This document shows positions 28,057-36,829 of a DNA stretch of 64,000 nucleotides, one piece after another. Both the position numbers and the translations under genes were made by a program. The stretch is from positions 124,001 through 188,000 of the forward strand of contig OZ220684.1 in NCBI GenBank assembly GCA_965116395.1, written 5' to 3'. The stretch comes from Bin5 sp965116395 (lineage in GTDB: Bacteria > Chloroflexota > Anaerolineae > Caldilineales > Caldilineaceae). The first letter of the stretch is position 1; the number at the start of each line of letters is the position of its first letter. The notes under the pieces were generated by a model. That model ran no database searches. It was not told where the DNA came from and saw nothing but the letters and a program-made list of their open reading frames with translations.

Positions 28057-28962
28057 CTAGTCCAGCAGTGATTCGGCGTTGGCGCGAAAGATCTTGTGGC
28101 GCACTTTTTCGGGCAGATCCAGGGTGTTGAGCAGTTTCTGCATGCGGTCGTCGAAGTGGTCGCGACCGAAGAGCAGGCGGTCCTGGAATTCGAGCAGGAA
28201 TGGCTCTGACGACGCCCCGCTGTCTGGTGAGAAGGGGTCGGATTTGAGCTGGCTGAAATCGCGAGTGAGAGCGGTGAAGGCGGAGCCGGCTGAGAGGTCG
28301 GCGTAGAGGTTGGGATAGGTGCGGAAAAGGTTGAAGAGTCTGCCGCCTGGTAGCACCGGGCCTTTGGGATATCCGACCTTATCGAACTGATCGTCGCCGG
28401 AGATGTGCGCCCAGAAGCCGGGCGCGTGGCCGATGAAAACGGTATCTGGGCAGGCCTGCAGAGCGCGCTCGAAGGCGTCTATGGTGCCGCCGTACCACCA
28501 GTCGGTGCGGGGATAGCGGTGGCCGGTTGGGATCGGATAGTCGATGTGAAAAGTGACCGGCAAACCCTTCTCACCACAGAAGCGGAACAACCGCAGAGCG
28601 TCGGGATTGTCGTAGAGCATCCGCAGCTTGATTTCGCCGCAGACCTGCACGCCGTGAATTTCGATTGCGGCTTGCAACTGGTCGATGGCTTCGGGACGGC
28701 GGGGGTCGGGGGCGTAGCCTAGAACGAAACGATCTGGGGCGGCCTGCTTGTAGCGCAGGCAGGAGGCAAACGGGACTGGATAGGCGCGGCCGTCGCCAAA
28801 GTGCATCGCCTGGTAATAGCTGGCCGGATTGTACTCATCTGGCGGGCACTCCCAGGTGAGCAGCCAGGTCTTGTCGATGCCGTAGCGGTCCATGTTGGCC
28901 AGAAATTTCGGCAGGTCATGGCCGAGCCAGTCGGGGTGGTTGTGCGCGTCAATGATGGTCAT
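28057..28962 (-). CDS. Amidohydrolase family 2 (TIM-barrel metal hydrolase)
   Basis: A 301-residue protein beginning MTIIDAHNHPDW, with the HxH metal motif at His7/His9. Further candidate ligands are the His in VTFHIDYP, FIGHAPGFWAH near residue 185, and a late Asp in LLFGRDHF. Family members include decarboxylases such as ACMSD and lactonases. The reaction is unknown. It begins 6 bp after the Yip1-family gene ends and is probably co-transcribed with it. Confidence 0.85.
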   Translation of the reverse strand: MTIIDAHNHPDWLGHDLPKFLANMDRYGIDKTWLLTWECPPDEYNPASYYQAMHFGDGRAYPVPFASCLRYKQAAPDRFVLGYAPDPRRPEAIDQLQAAIEIHGVQVCGEIKLRMLYDNPDALRLFRFCGEKGLPVTFHIDYPIPTGHRYPRTDWWYGGTIDAFERALQACPDTVFIGHAPGFWAHISGDDQFDKVGYPKGPVLPGGRLFNLFRTYPNLYADLSAGSAFTALTRDFSQLKSDPFSPDSGASSEPFLLEFQDRLLFGRDHFDDRMQKLLNTLDLPEKVRHKIFRANAESLLD

Positions 28963-28968
28963 GTTTTC

Positions 28969-29616
28969 TTACTGCATTACGGAGGCCACCATGCCTACAA
29001 CGGCAATGGCCAAACACGCTGCCAGTGCCAATCCAACCAGGAGCGGAGCGACGACAACAACTACGGCTCTACCTTGTGACAGCTGATATTCTACCTTTAG
29101 GGCAAAGTAATTCAGCACGATCTGGTAAATCCCAAGAATGGCACCTAAGCAGCCTCCCACGGCCGGCAAGAAACCTAGTATGGATCCGACGATGATTATC
29201 GGCGCGCCGAAGGTGGCATAGAGATAGGCATAGCGACCGAATTGCCCGCGCCCACCTAGTACGGAGGCGACAACATGGTAGATGCCCACGCCAATAAGGA
29301 AAGTGATTGGTCCAAAAACGATGATGGAGAGGTTGAAAAAAGAACCACCGGGCGTATCGGTTTCAGAGATAGGCCCGAGTTCTCCTTGGAGTTCTGTCGG
29401 TAACATCTCCATGATCTGACCGACTCCACCTAATGGAGACGAAAAAATCTGGGCTTGCAGCGTTCCGAGCAGGGCCGTGATGACCGAGGCCAGAATCATC
29501 CAGATGAGCGCGGTCTTCAGCGTCGCCGAGGATTTCTCTCGTTCGGCGGTGAAAACCTCTTCACCGGGCTTGGTCAAAACATTCACCCAAGTCTGGAAGA
29601 TCGAGTTGAAGTCCAT
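28969..29616 (-). CDS. Yip1-family membrane protein
   Basis: A 215-residue protein with about five membrane segments after a cytoplasmic N-terminus (FQTWVNVLTKPGEEVF). The mid-section HVVASVLGGRGQFGRYAYLYATFGAP is typical of bacterial Yip1-domain proteins. In eukaryotes Yip1 proteins help membrane trafficking; the bacterial role is unknown. A strong AAGGAG stands before the ATG. A decayed paralog lies directly upstream (29761-30452), so the locus once held two tandem copies. The downstream amidohydrolase gene starts 6 bp later. Confidence 0.82.
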   Translation of the reverse strand: MDFNSIFQTWVNVLTKPGEEVFTAEREKSSATLKTALIWMILASVITALLGTLQAQIFSSPLGGVGQIMEMLPTELQGELGPISETDTPGGSFFNLSIIVFGPITFLIGVGIYHVVASVLGGRGQFGRYAYLYATFGAPIIIVGSILGFLPAVGGCLGAILGIYQIVLNYFALKVEYQLSQGRAVVVVVAPLLVGLALAACLAIAVVGMVASVMQ

Positions 29617-29760
29617 AGGTATCTCCTTAAGACAGATGTGACCGTTCGGCTTTGGAAACCCTCGATCTCAGGTGCCTCGAGTGTGCGCGGCAGCAATTAG
29701 GGATCCCGTGCACATTATGTGGGAAATAGGCAGCAAGAGCAAGGGGCAGGGAAACCTATT

Positions 29761-30452
29761 TCAGAATCTTGCAGCCTTAATCAACCAGGGAAGCCAAAGT
29801 CGTACATCATTCCCCCGACCAGCGCGTTTCCCCCCACCAACGATCAGCTGTCCTACGAGAATAACGAAAATCGCCTGACCTCGAGGCATTCCGTATTCAA
29901 TTCTAGTAGCAGAGTAGGAAAGTACTAACTCGTAGATTGACAGAAAGAAGACAGCCAGGCAAATGAGGAAAGGTACGAGGCTTACCAATGCCATGGCAAT
30001 TGCGGAAGGGGCGCCGAAAGTAGCATTTAGATAGGCGTAGCCCCCAAATTTTCCTGAGCGAGTCTCACCTGACGGCTACAGACGGATACGAGCTGATCCG
30101 AGTAGAGATGCGACCAGATGCTGAATTTCGACCGAAATGACAGATGTAACAGGTGTTGTCACTATGCCAGTCAGAATTTGCGTGGTTGACCTCTGCGGAA
30201 TCGAGTTCATGGCAGCAAAAAACCCTGAAGGCGACCGGATTTCAGGTGGCAACATGCTCTCCGGTGAGGAAGGAAAGAGTTGCGCTTTCAGTAGTTCAAG
30301 TAGAACGACGACTGCGCCAGCCAGAACTATTCAGATGGGCGCGGTCGTCAGGGTCGCGGATTGTTTGAGGCGTTCGGCCTCGAAGAACTGTTGTCCGGGC
30401 TTGGTCAAACCGTTACCCAGGCGTGGAACATCGAGCGGAGATCGAGCGTCAT
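29761..30452 (-). pseudogene. Decayed Yip1-family paralog
   Basis: From ATG at 30452 the minus strand reads MTLDLRSMFHAWVTV, matching the start of the intact Yip1 gene. A frameshift follows, then KPGQQFFEAERLKQSATLTTAPI, interrupted by TGA where the intact copy has Trp. Further along, VEIQHLVASLLG and GKFGGYAYLNATFGAP match the intact copy's HVVASVLG and FGRYAYLYATFGAP, with another stop between them. The C-terminus (YELVLSYSATRIEYGMPRGQA) is still open, but a G-run near 29830 appears frameshifted. At least two frameshifts and two stops make it non-functional. The flanks 29617-29760 and 30453-30703 show nothing recognisable. Confidence 0.85.
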
Positions 30453-30703
30453 TTTATGTGTGTGGCAGAGCCGCAATGGGAACTGCCGACATGGCATACA
30501 CCCGCTCAATGCTTGTGTTTCCTTAGAGAAGCCATAGGTTCATTGAGTTTTCAAAGTGAGGTACCGGCAACTTGAGTGGAGTACCCCCTGCCAGCACTAT
30601 TTTGCGAGAGGCAAGATAGCAGGTTTCGAGTTGCCGGAAATGTGCATCTGCCACTTTGTTTCGATTCGAAACTCTCATTTAGGAAAGTTAACCTGGAGAT
30701 ATT

Positions 30704-31510
30704 ATGAGCACAAAAGTAGACCCCAACGGGCGCAGATGGGTTCGGGTGGAAGTTGAGACGCCAGGCTCGGTCGAAGAGTTGTGGCAAGCGATCAGCACCG
30801 ACGCTGGGCTTTCGGCGTGGTTTACGCGGTCTGTCTTTGAATTAGGCGTAGACGGGCAACCCGAACGGCTAATTGTTCACTTTGGCCCCGGTATTTCCTC
30901 GGCCGCGACATTGACGGCATGGGACCCGCCGCGAGGTTTCTCGGTTACAAGCGATGAATTCATTCCGGGCGGCCCAGAGGTGGCAACAGACTGGAAAATT
31001 GAGGAAGGGACGGGCAATACGTGCCTCTTGAGCGTAGAGCATAGTTTATTCGTCGAAAGCGACGAATACGACAGCCATATCGAGGGGACGGAGGCGGGCT
31101 GGCCGGCTTTTTTCCGTATTCTGCAAATTTACATGACCCACCATCGGGGACAGCCGTGCACCTTGCTCGAGCTGATGGGGGCGACGTCTGAGGGTTCCCA
31201 GGCATGGGAGAAAACGGCTTCCGCGCTGGGATTCTCCAGGGCGGAGCTGGGAGAACGCTTCTCCGCCCCGGCTGGCGGGTTGAACTTTGCAGGCGTCGTC
31301 GATACACTGCCTGACGAGACTGAGATTATACTACATATCGACAAGCCGACTTCAGGCGTGGCCCACCTGTTTGTGTGGCCTCTTGACGAGAAGATCCTGC
31401 TGTCGCTCAGGTTTTATCTGTACGGCGAGGATGCCGCTGAGGTTGTTGCCAATGAAGAACCGCGGTGGCGTGCGTGGATGGAGGAGAATTTCCCCAATCC
31501 CCAAGGTTGA
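30704..31510 (+). CDS. SRPBCC/AHSA1-like domain protein
   Basis: A 268-residue protein. Residues 1-150 match the START/Bet v1-like SRPBCC fold of activator-of-Hsp90-type proteins: VRVEVETPGSVEELWQAIS, then SAWFTRSVFE, and a later WPAFFRILQIY helix. The remaining 100 residues form a second domain that may be another SRPBCC copy (FSAPAGGLNFAGVVDT). These proteins bind hydrophobic ligands, and the role here is unknown. GGAG precedes the ATG by 5 bp. It converges with the glyoxalase-like gene. Confidence 0.78.
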   Translation: MSTKVDPNGRRWVRVEVETPGSVEELWQAISTDAGLSAWFTRSVFELGVDGQPERLIVHFGPGISSAATLTAWDPPRGFSVTSDEFIPGGPEVATDWKIEEGTGNTCLLSVEHSLFVESDEYDSHIEGTEAGWPAFFRILQIYMTHHRGQPCTLLELMGATSEGSQAWEKTASALGFSRAELGERFSAPAGGLNFAGVVDTLPDETEIILHIDKPTSGVAHLFVWPLDEKILLSLRFYLYGEDAAEVVANEEPRWRAWMEENFPNPQG

Positions 31511-31619
31511 ACTTTTGAGACTTCCGTCTCTCCCTTGGAGTCGCTAAAGCCCACAAATTTGAATGCTTTCCTGCCTCTGCAAGAAGCTCATGCTTCTTTC
31601 TGCCTGCCGTCTTACTTGA

Positions 31620-32060
31620 TCAGGAGCCAGAGGAAATCGTCTCTTCAGGGATTCCCCATGTCAAGGGTGAGGCGATTTCCAGGCTGTTCTGCGATGGGTC
31701 TCGGAAGTATACCTGTCGACATCTTTCTCCGTGAATTTCCCTCTCGATTTCCACGCCATGTCTGGCGAGGTGATCCTTCCACTGATCGATTTCATCTTCG
31801 CGCACTGAAAAGGCCAGGTGCCCTGGTCCTTTGGCGCCGTGGAGGGGTCTGTCATTCTCGCCGACCGATGGAACAGCCGTAGCTTCGGGATGGAAGAGGA
31901 GCACCATGCGCTGGCCGCAGCGAAGAAAGACATGTCTTCCCTTCAATTTCGAGAACAGGGTGAGACCTAGCACCTCAGTGTAAAATTGTTCAGCGGCCTC
32001 GAGGTCTTCGACATAAAGTGCTGCCTCAAGTACCTCAGTGACGCTCATGGATTGGTTCAT
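31620..32060 (-). CDS. Glyoxalase/bleomycin-resistance (VOC) family protein
   Basis: A 146-residue single VOC domain. The two beta-alpha-beta-beta-beta units start at VLEAALYVEDLEAAEQFY and at GPGHLAFSVREDEIDQW. His in GHLAF and Glu in SLEIASP are likely metal ligands. Family members isomerise, cleave or bind small molecules such as glutathione adducts, catechols or fosfomycin; the substrate here is unknown. The ATG at 32060 is supported by GGAG six bases upstream. An in-frame start at 32144 would add a non-conserved segment. Confidence 0.82.
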   Translation of the reverse strand: MNQSMSVTEVLEAALYVEDLEAAEQFYTEVLGLTLFSKLKGRHVFLRCGQRMVLLFHPEATAVPSVGENDRPLHGAKGPGHLAFSVREDEIDQWKDHLARHGVEIEREIHGERCRQVYFRDPSQNSLEIASPLTWGIPEETISSGS

Positions 32061-32171
32061 GGCGATCTCCTTTGACTCTCTCAGCGGCAGCGGCGCTCGA
32101 GAGGGTGCAGTGAAAGTACAGGGACCGTAGGAGAGAAGTGACACAGGCGCGGTTGGGGCCTACGATCGATC

Positions 32172-33008
32172 TCACGCAATGTCTTGCAGCTTCTGCTGCA
32201 GGAATCGCACACAGTCCGGGACTTGTGCAGGGGTCAGACTGTGGAGCACGACCGCGCCGCGGTAGTTGCTCTGGTGTAACAGATGCAGGTAATAGTCGTA
32301 ATCGAGCAGCCCGGTGCCGGCGGCTTCGTGGCCGGCTTCGCCGTCGCGGCTCAGGTCTTTTGCGTGCGCCAGCGAGATGCGATCCCCCAGCAGGTCGAAT
32401 GCTTCGTCCAGGATCTGATGCTGTCGTTGAATTGTTCCTTTGGGAAAGACGTTGGCACCGTCCATGACAATTGTCAGCCTGTCGGAACCCATTGTGTCCA
32501 GCAATTTGCGTGCCTTTTGGGGCGAATTGACAACGTTTGCAACCTCCGGCTCAATGCCGAGCCGCACATCGTGCTTTTCGGCAAGGGTGAGAGCCTGCTC
32601 CATTGCGTCAAGCAGATCTGCCCAAGCTTCAGGGGCGTTGTTTTCGGGGTGATGTTGCCACATGTTGGTTGGGTTGCGAGTGCCGGTGCAGAGGGTGAGC
32701 AGGTCGGTGCCCAATTCAGCTGCGTGGGACGCCAGAACTCCAAGACGGCTCATGCCCTGTGCGCGTGCAGCCGGGTCCGGGTGAATCATGTTGTAGGTAG
32801 CCGAGAGGGAGGCCACTTCGATGTTGCGATCCTCTATCTCGCGGCGGGCCTGCGCACACGCGGCGGAGTCCAGGCCGTCCGGCATGTCTGAAAGTCCCAT
32901 GGAACTGGTGTTGAGCTGGATGTGGCGGATGCCATGGGAGGCGACCGCGTCTAAAACGCCAGCAAGGGAAGGGGCTTCAAAGGTACGTGCAAAGATTCCG
33001 ATTTTCAT
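32172..33008 (-). CDS. Sugar phosphate isomerase/epimerase-like TIM barrel
   Basis: A 278-residue protein of the AP-endonuclease-2/xylose-isomerase-like superfamily, including IolE and IolI relatives. Conserved pieces are MKIGIFARTFE, HIQLNTSSMG, the Glu in LGIEPEVANV near residue 150, MDGANVF and SLAHAKDLS. A C-terminal VVLHSL contributes the last candidate metal site. The ATG directly follows the stop of the Gfo/Idh gene, with AGGAGG upstream, so the two are coupled. Together they probably oxidise and isomerise an inositol or sugar derivative. Confidence 0.85.
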   Translation of the reverse strand: MKIGIFARTFEAPSLAGVLDAVASHGIRHIQLNTSSMGLSDMPDGLDSAACAQARREIEDRNIEVASLSATYNMIHPDPAARAQGMSRLGVLASHAAELGTDLLTLCTGTRNPTNMWQHHPENNAPEAWADLLDAMEQALTLAEKHDVRLGIEPEVANVVNSPQKARKLLDTMGSDRLTIVMDGANVFPKGTIQRQHQILDEAFDLLGDRISLAHAKDLSRDGEAGHEAAGTGLLDYDYYLHLLHQSNYRGAVVLHSLTPAQVPDCVRFLQQKLQDIA

Positions 33009-34094
33009 TCAGACGCCTCCTGTTATTTTGTCGAGAGCGACCCAATCGCCGCCGTTGGATGCTGAGCTTGCAATAGCGGCCATTGCCCGCATGGAGGCGA
33101 GGCCATCATGGACGTTTGCGCCCCACTGCGGTTTGCCGTGCAGGATGGTGTCGGCCCAGCCTTCGAGCTGTTGCCGGTAACCGTGGCCATCCTGGCCCAA
33201 AGGGCGGGTGTAAAGGTCATCTTTCGTAGAGAAGCACTCCACGCTGCCGGCCTTGTGATACCAGGAAAGGGGCAGCCGGCCGCGGACGCTGCCATGTTCG
33301 CCCTGGATGCGAAAACCCTCTTCGAAGTCCCCGGCAACTGTAATGGTCAACTCGAGGTTTCCCAGGCTGCCGTCGGCGAAGGCGATATCTACGAACCAGC
33401 AGTGCCGACCGAAGCGCTCCAGATAGCGGGAACGCACCTGCACGATTTCGCTCTGTGAGAGGAAACGGGTGGTGTCGGTCAGGTGGCTGCCGTGGCCCAA
33501 CATGAGGTAGCGGCGGCGGTCGGCTTTGGGGTTGCCAGCGGGTCGAAGCGCCTGCGAGCTGGATTCGATCAAGGGTTGGAGGGCGTCGGTCATCGTATAG
33601 CGGTGGACTGAATCGTAGTACCAGAACTGGGCTGACATCAGTGCGCCGATCTGTTCCTGAATGAAGCGGCGGGCGTGGATGACGCCGGGGTCAAAGCGGC
33701 GGTTGTGGCCTACTTGCAGGGTAAGGCCGGAGTTTACAACTTCGTCCTGAAGAGTTTCACACTCCTCAACCTTGACTCCCATTGGTTTTTCGACCAGCAC
33801 ATGTTTGCCGGCCTGAAGCGCCTGTAAGGCCAGCTCTACATGAAACTGGTCGGCTACAGCGACGATGACGGCATCAACATTGGAATCGGCCAGCATGTCG
33901 GCGTAGCGAGTGAAACTGCGCTGGGGGCGGTGTATCCCGGCCACACGCGCCAAGAGGTCGGGCGCGGTCTCGCAAAGGCCGTAAAGCTCGGTATTGCGAC
34001 CTTTGCGGCAGGACTCAAGATGCGCGATCTGAGCGATAGGTCCTGCGCCGACTACGCCGACGCGCAGCAGGCGTGCTTCTTTCTGGATAGGCAT
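33009..34094 (-). CDS. Gfo/Idh/MocA-family oxidoreductase
   Basis: A 361-residue dehydrogenase. The N-terminal Rossmann domain starts LRVGVVGAGPIAQIAH near residue 10, and the EKPMGVKVEECE segment near residue 101 contains the family EKP motif. The C-terminal alpha/beta domain carries the sugar site, with GHGSHLTDTTRF as the usual candidate catalytic region. The enzyme probably uses NAD(P) to oxidise a cyclic polyol or sugar. GGAG precedes the ATG. It is followed immediately by the isomerase and preceded 25 bp upstream by three EstB-type hydrolase genes. Confidence 0.92.
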   Translation of the reverse strand: MPIQKEARLLRVGVVGAGPIAQIAHLESCRKGRNTELYGLCETAPDLLARVAGIHRPQRSFTRYADMLADSNVDAVIVAVADQFHVELALQALQAGKHVLVEKPMGVKVEECETLQDEVVNSGLTLQVGHNRRFDPGVIHARRFIQEQIGALMSAQFWYYDSVHRYTMTDALQPLIESSSQALRPAGNPKADRRRYLMLGHGSHLTDTTRFLSQSEIVQVRSRYLERFGRHCWFVDIAFADGSLGNLELTITVAGDFEEGFRIQGEHGSVRGRLPLSWYHKAGSVECFSTKDDLYTRPLGQDGHGYRQQLEGWADTILHGKPQWGANVHDGLASMRAMAAIASSASNGGDWVALDKITGGV

Positions 34095-34119
34095 GGTCTT
34101 CTCCAGAGGCTGGCCTTGT

Positions 34120-35388
34120 TCAGTCGACGAGCGCCTGGTATGCCGCCACTCGAAACTCGCGGGCGACCGGATAGTAACCGGCGGGCATGAACTGGGTCAT
34201 GAATATGCCGAACATCTCCTCCACGGGGTCGATCCAGAATTGGGTTGATGCGGCACCGCCCCAGCCGTAGATGCCAACGCTGCCCGGTGTGCTAGTGGCC
34301 GGCAGATCCACCAACACGCTCACCCCCAAGCCAAAACCATAGCCAGCACGGACGTCAGCTCCGAGGCCAATTGGGACCAATTCGGCCGGCAGATGGTTGG
34401 CGCGCATTAGCTCAGCCGTCTTGCGGCCGAGCAAGCGGTTGCCGTCGAGTGTGCCGCCGTTGAGCAACATCTGGGAAAAGCGCAAGTAGTCGCCGAGAGT
34501 TGAAACGAGGCCCCCGCCACCGGAGAGGAAAACAGGAGGTTTGGTGAATCGGCCTTCTTGGGAAGCTTCATGCAATTGTATCTTCGGTTCACTGACCTGC
34601 TGGTCTTCATCATTTTGGCCGGCGTGCGTTCTCATATTGCGTCCGAGATCGCTGCCGAGACGGAATCCACCAGGAGGGCAATAACAGGCGGAAAAGCGTT
34701 CGACCGAGTCGTGAGGCACGTGGAACCCTGTATCCACCATTGCCAGCGGTTTGAATATTTCCTGACGGAAGAATTCATCGAGTGTTTTTCCGGAAAGTAC
34801 TTCAACCAGCCGGCCGAGCACATCGGTCGCGAGGCTGTACAGCCAGCGTGTGCCGGGATGATAGAGTAGTGGCAGAGTTGCCAGTTCTTGAGCAAACGTC
34901 TCCAGCAGAAGATGTTCGCGGTTACCTACACGCCGGCGATATAGTTGGTCGACAGCGGAATCCTGGTCCCATCCATAGCTCAAACCGGCAGTGTGCATGA
35001 AGAGGTCTTTGATCGTGGGTTGTCGGTCCGGCGGCGCGAGGTTATCGAGGTCGCCGGTGAAGACCTGGACGCCGGCAAACTCCGGCAGAAACAGTGCGAT
35101 TGGGTCATCGAGGAGAAAGTGACCGTCTTCGTATAACATCAGAGCAGCCACGGAAGTGATCGGCTTTGTCATGGAGTAGATGCGGAATATTGTATCCTCG
35201 GTCATGGGCGTACCTGTTTCGAGCTCCCGCTTGCCAACGGCGTTGCAGTAGGCAGTTTCGCCTTTGCGATGGATCAGTCCGATGGCCCCAGCCAAATGAC
35301 CGCCTTCCACGTAGCGTTCCAACAGGTTGTCCAAGCGGGCGAGGCGCTCATGTGAGAACCCGGCTCGTTGCGGTTTAACAGTTGTCAT
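34120..35388 (-). CDS. EstB-type serine hydrolase (class C beta-lactamase fold), copy A
   Basis: A 422-residue protein of the beta-lactamase-like esterase family. The nucleophile motif is SMTK with Ser72, the catalytic Tyr is in YSLATDVLG near residue 183, and GGGGLVSTLGDYL and YGWGGAASTQFW lie near the C-terminus. The Tyr motif follows EstB esterases rather than the YxN of true class C beta-lactamases. No signal peptide is present, so it probably acts in the cytoplasm on esters, not on periplasmic beta-lactams. It is the most diverged of three tandem copies and is followed 25 bp later by the Gfo/Idh oxidoreductase gene. Confidence 0.9.
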   Translation of the reverse strand: MTTVKPQRAGFSHERLARLDNLLERYVEGGHLAGAIGLIHRKGETAYCNAVGKRELETGTPMTEDTIFRIYSMTKPITSVAALMLYEDGHFLLDDPIALFLPEFAGVQVFTGDLDNLAPPDRQPTIKDLFMHTAGLSYGWDQDSAVDQLYRRRVGNREHLLLETFAQELATLPLLYHPGTRWLYSLATDVLGRLVEVLSGKTLDEFFRQEIFKPLAMVDTGFHVPHDSVERFSACYCPPGGFRLGSDLGRNMRTHAGQNDEDQQVSEPKIQLHEASQEGRFTKPPVFLSGGGGLVSTLGDYLRFSQMLLNGGTLDGNRLLGRKTAELMRANHLPAELVPIGLGADVRAGYGFGLGVSVLVDLPATSTPGSVGIYGWGGAASTQFWIDPVEEMFGIFMTQFMPAGYYPVAREFRVAAYQALVD

Positions 35389-35474
35389 TGAGAATCCTTA
35401 TTTCAGATTGAGGTTTGAATGTAAGAGCGTAGTGCTTACCCGCCGCGGTCCAATCGGTTGCAAATTGCATCTGT

Positions 35475-36743
35475 TCAGTCGACGAGGGCCTGGTAGGCCG
35501 CCAGGCGGAACTCGCGTTCGACCGGGTAATAGTCGGAGGGTATAAACTGCGTCATGAACAGGCCCACCATGTCTTCCACAGGATCGATCCAAAAGTGAGT
35601 CGTGGCCAAACCGCCCCAACCGTAGGCGCCGACACTGCCCGGCGCACTGGAAGCCGGCGGGTCCACCAGGGCACTCACTCCCAAACCAAATCCATTCCCT
35701 GCGAGGCCGTCATTTCCGATTGCAATTGGGACCAGTTCGGCCGGTAGATGGTTGGTGCGCATCAGCTCCACCGTCTTGCGCCCGAGCAATCGTTTGCTGT
35801 CCAGAATGCCGTCGTTGAGTAACATCTGGGTGAAACGCAGGTAATCGCCAAGCGTTGAGACTAGACCGCCGCCGCCGGAGAGGAAAACAGGAGGCTTGGT
35901 GTAGTTACTGTTATGTGGAGCATCATGTAACTCGATTGGTGGCTGGACGGGCTTCTTTTCGTCATCATCATGGCTTGGTCTCCTGTTGGCTATACTGGCA
36001 AGGTCATTGCCGAAGTTTAAGCCTCCGGGGGGACTGTAGCAGGCGGCGAAACGATCAAGCGAATCGGCAGGTACGTGGAACCCGGTATCATTCATTGCCA
36101 ACGGCTTGAATATTTCCTGTTTGAAGAACTCGCCGAGCGTCTTTCCGGCGATTACTTCAACCAGCCGTCCGAGGACGTCTGTCGCATAGCTATAGCGCCA
36201 ACGTTCACCAGGATGATAGAGCAAAGGCAGAGCTGCCAACTTCCTGACAAATGCATCAAGATCAAATGGCTCTCGGTTGCCAAATGTCTGTCGATAGAGG
36301 TTCTCGACAGGAGAATCTTGGTCCCAGCCGTAGCTGAGGCCAGCAGTGTGCATGAAGGTGTCTTTGATTGTGATTGGACGGTTAGGCGGCACGAGGTTTT
36401 CGAGGTCGCCGGTGCAGACTTGTACGTCCTCAAACTCCGGCAGATATGTTGCCACCGGGTCATCCAGAAGGAAATGGCCATCTTCGAACAGCATGAGGGC
36501 TGCCACAGCCGTGATGGGCTTGGTCATGGAGTAGATACGGAAGATGGTATCCTCGGTCATTGGCTGACCGGTCGCGAGGTCCCGCTGGCCGAAAGCGCTG
36601 TTATAGGCGACTTCGCCTTTGCGATAGATGAGACCCAGGGCCCCGGCCAGGTGACCGCCTTCCACGTAGCGTTCCAGCAGCTTGTCGACGCGGGAGAGGC
36701 GCTGAACCGAGAGCCCGGCTCGTTGCGGTTGCACGGTTGTCAT
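35475..36743 (-). CDS. EstB-type serine hydrolase, copy B
   Basis: 422 residues, exactly as long as copies A and C. The SMTK motif (Ser72), YSYATDVLG and YGWGGLATTHFW are intact. It is very similar to copy C in its first 170 residues. The ATG at 36743 is preferred over an in-frame ATG at 36974, which would run 77 unrelated codons back through the end of copy C. The main differences from the others lie in a variable insert at about residues 245-275. Copy-specific substrate ranges are possible. Confidence 0.9.
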   Translation of the reverse strand: MTTVQPQRAGLSVQRLSRVDKLLERYVEGGHLAGALGLIYRKGEVAYNSAFGQRDLATGQPMTEDTIFRIYSMTKPITAVAALMLFEDGHFLLDDPVATYLPEFEDVQVCTGDLENLVPPNRPITIKDTFMHTAGLSYGWDQDSPVENLYRQTFGNREPFDLDAFVRKLAALPLLYHPGERWRYSYATDVLGRLVEVIAGKTLGEFFKQEIFKPLAMNDTGFHVPADSLDRFAACYSPPGGLNFGNDLASIANRRPSHDDDEKKPVQPPIELHDAPHNSNYTKPPVFLSGGGGLVSTLGDYLRFTQMLLNDGILDSKRLLGRKTVELMRTNHLPAELVPIAIGNDGLAGNGFGLGVSALVDPPASSAPGSVGAYGWGGLATTHFWIDPVEDMVGLFMTQFIPSDYYPVEREFRLAAYQALVD

Positions 36744-36829
36744 AGGAGTTCCCTGTTTCGTTATGCGTACTGCGTGGGCGAACTTTGCACTTCCTGTTCG
36801 CGGTTGGATGTGTTGTGAATTGTTTTGGT

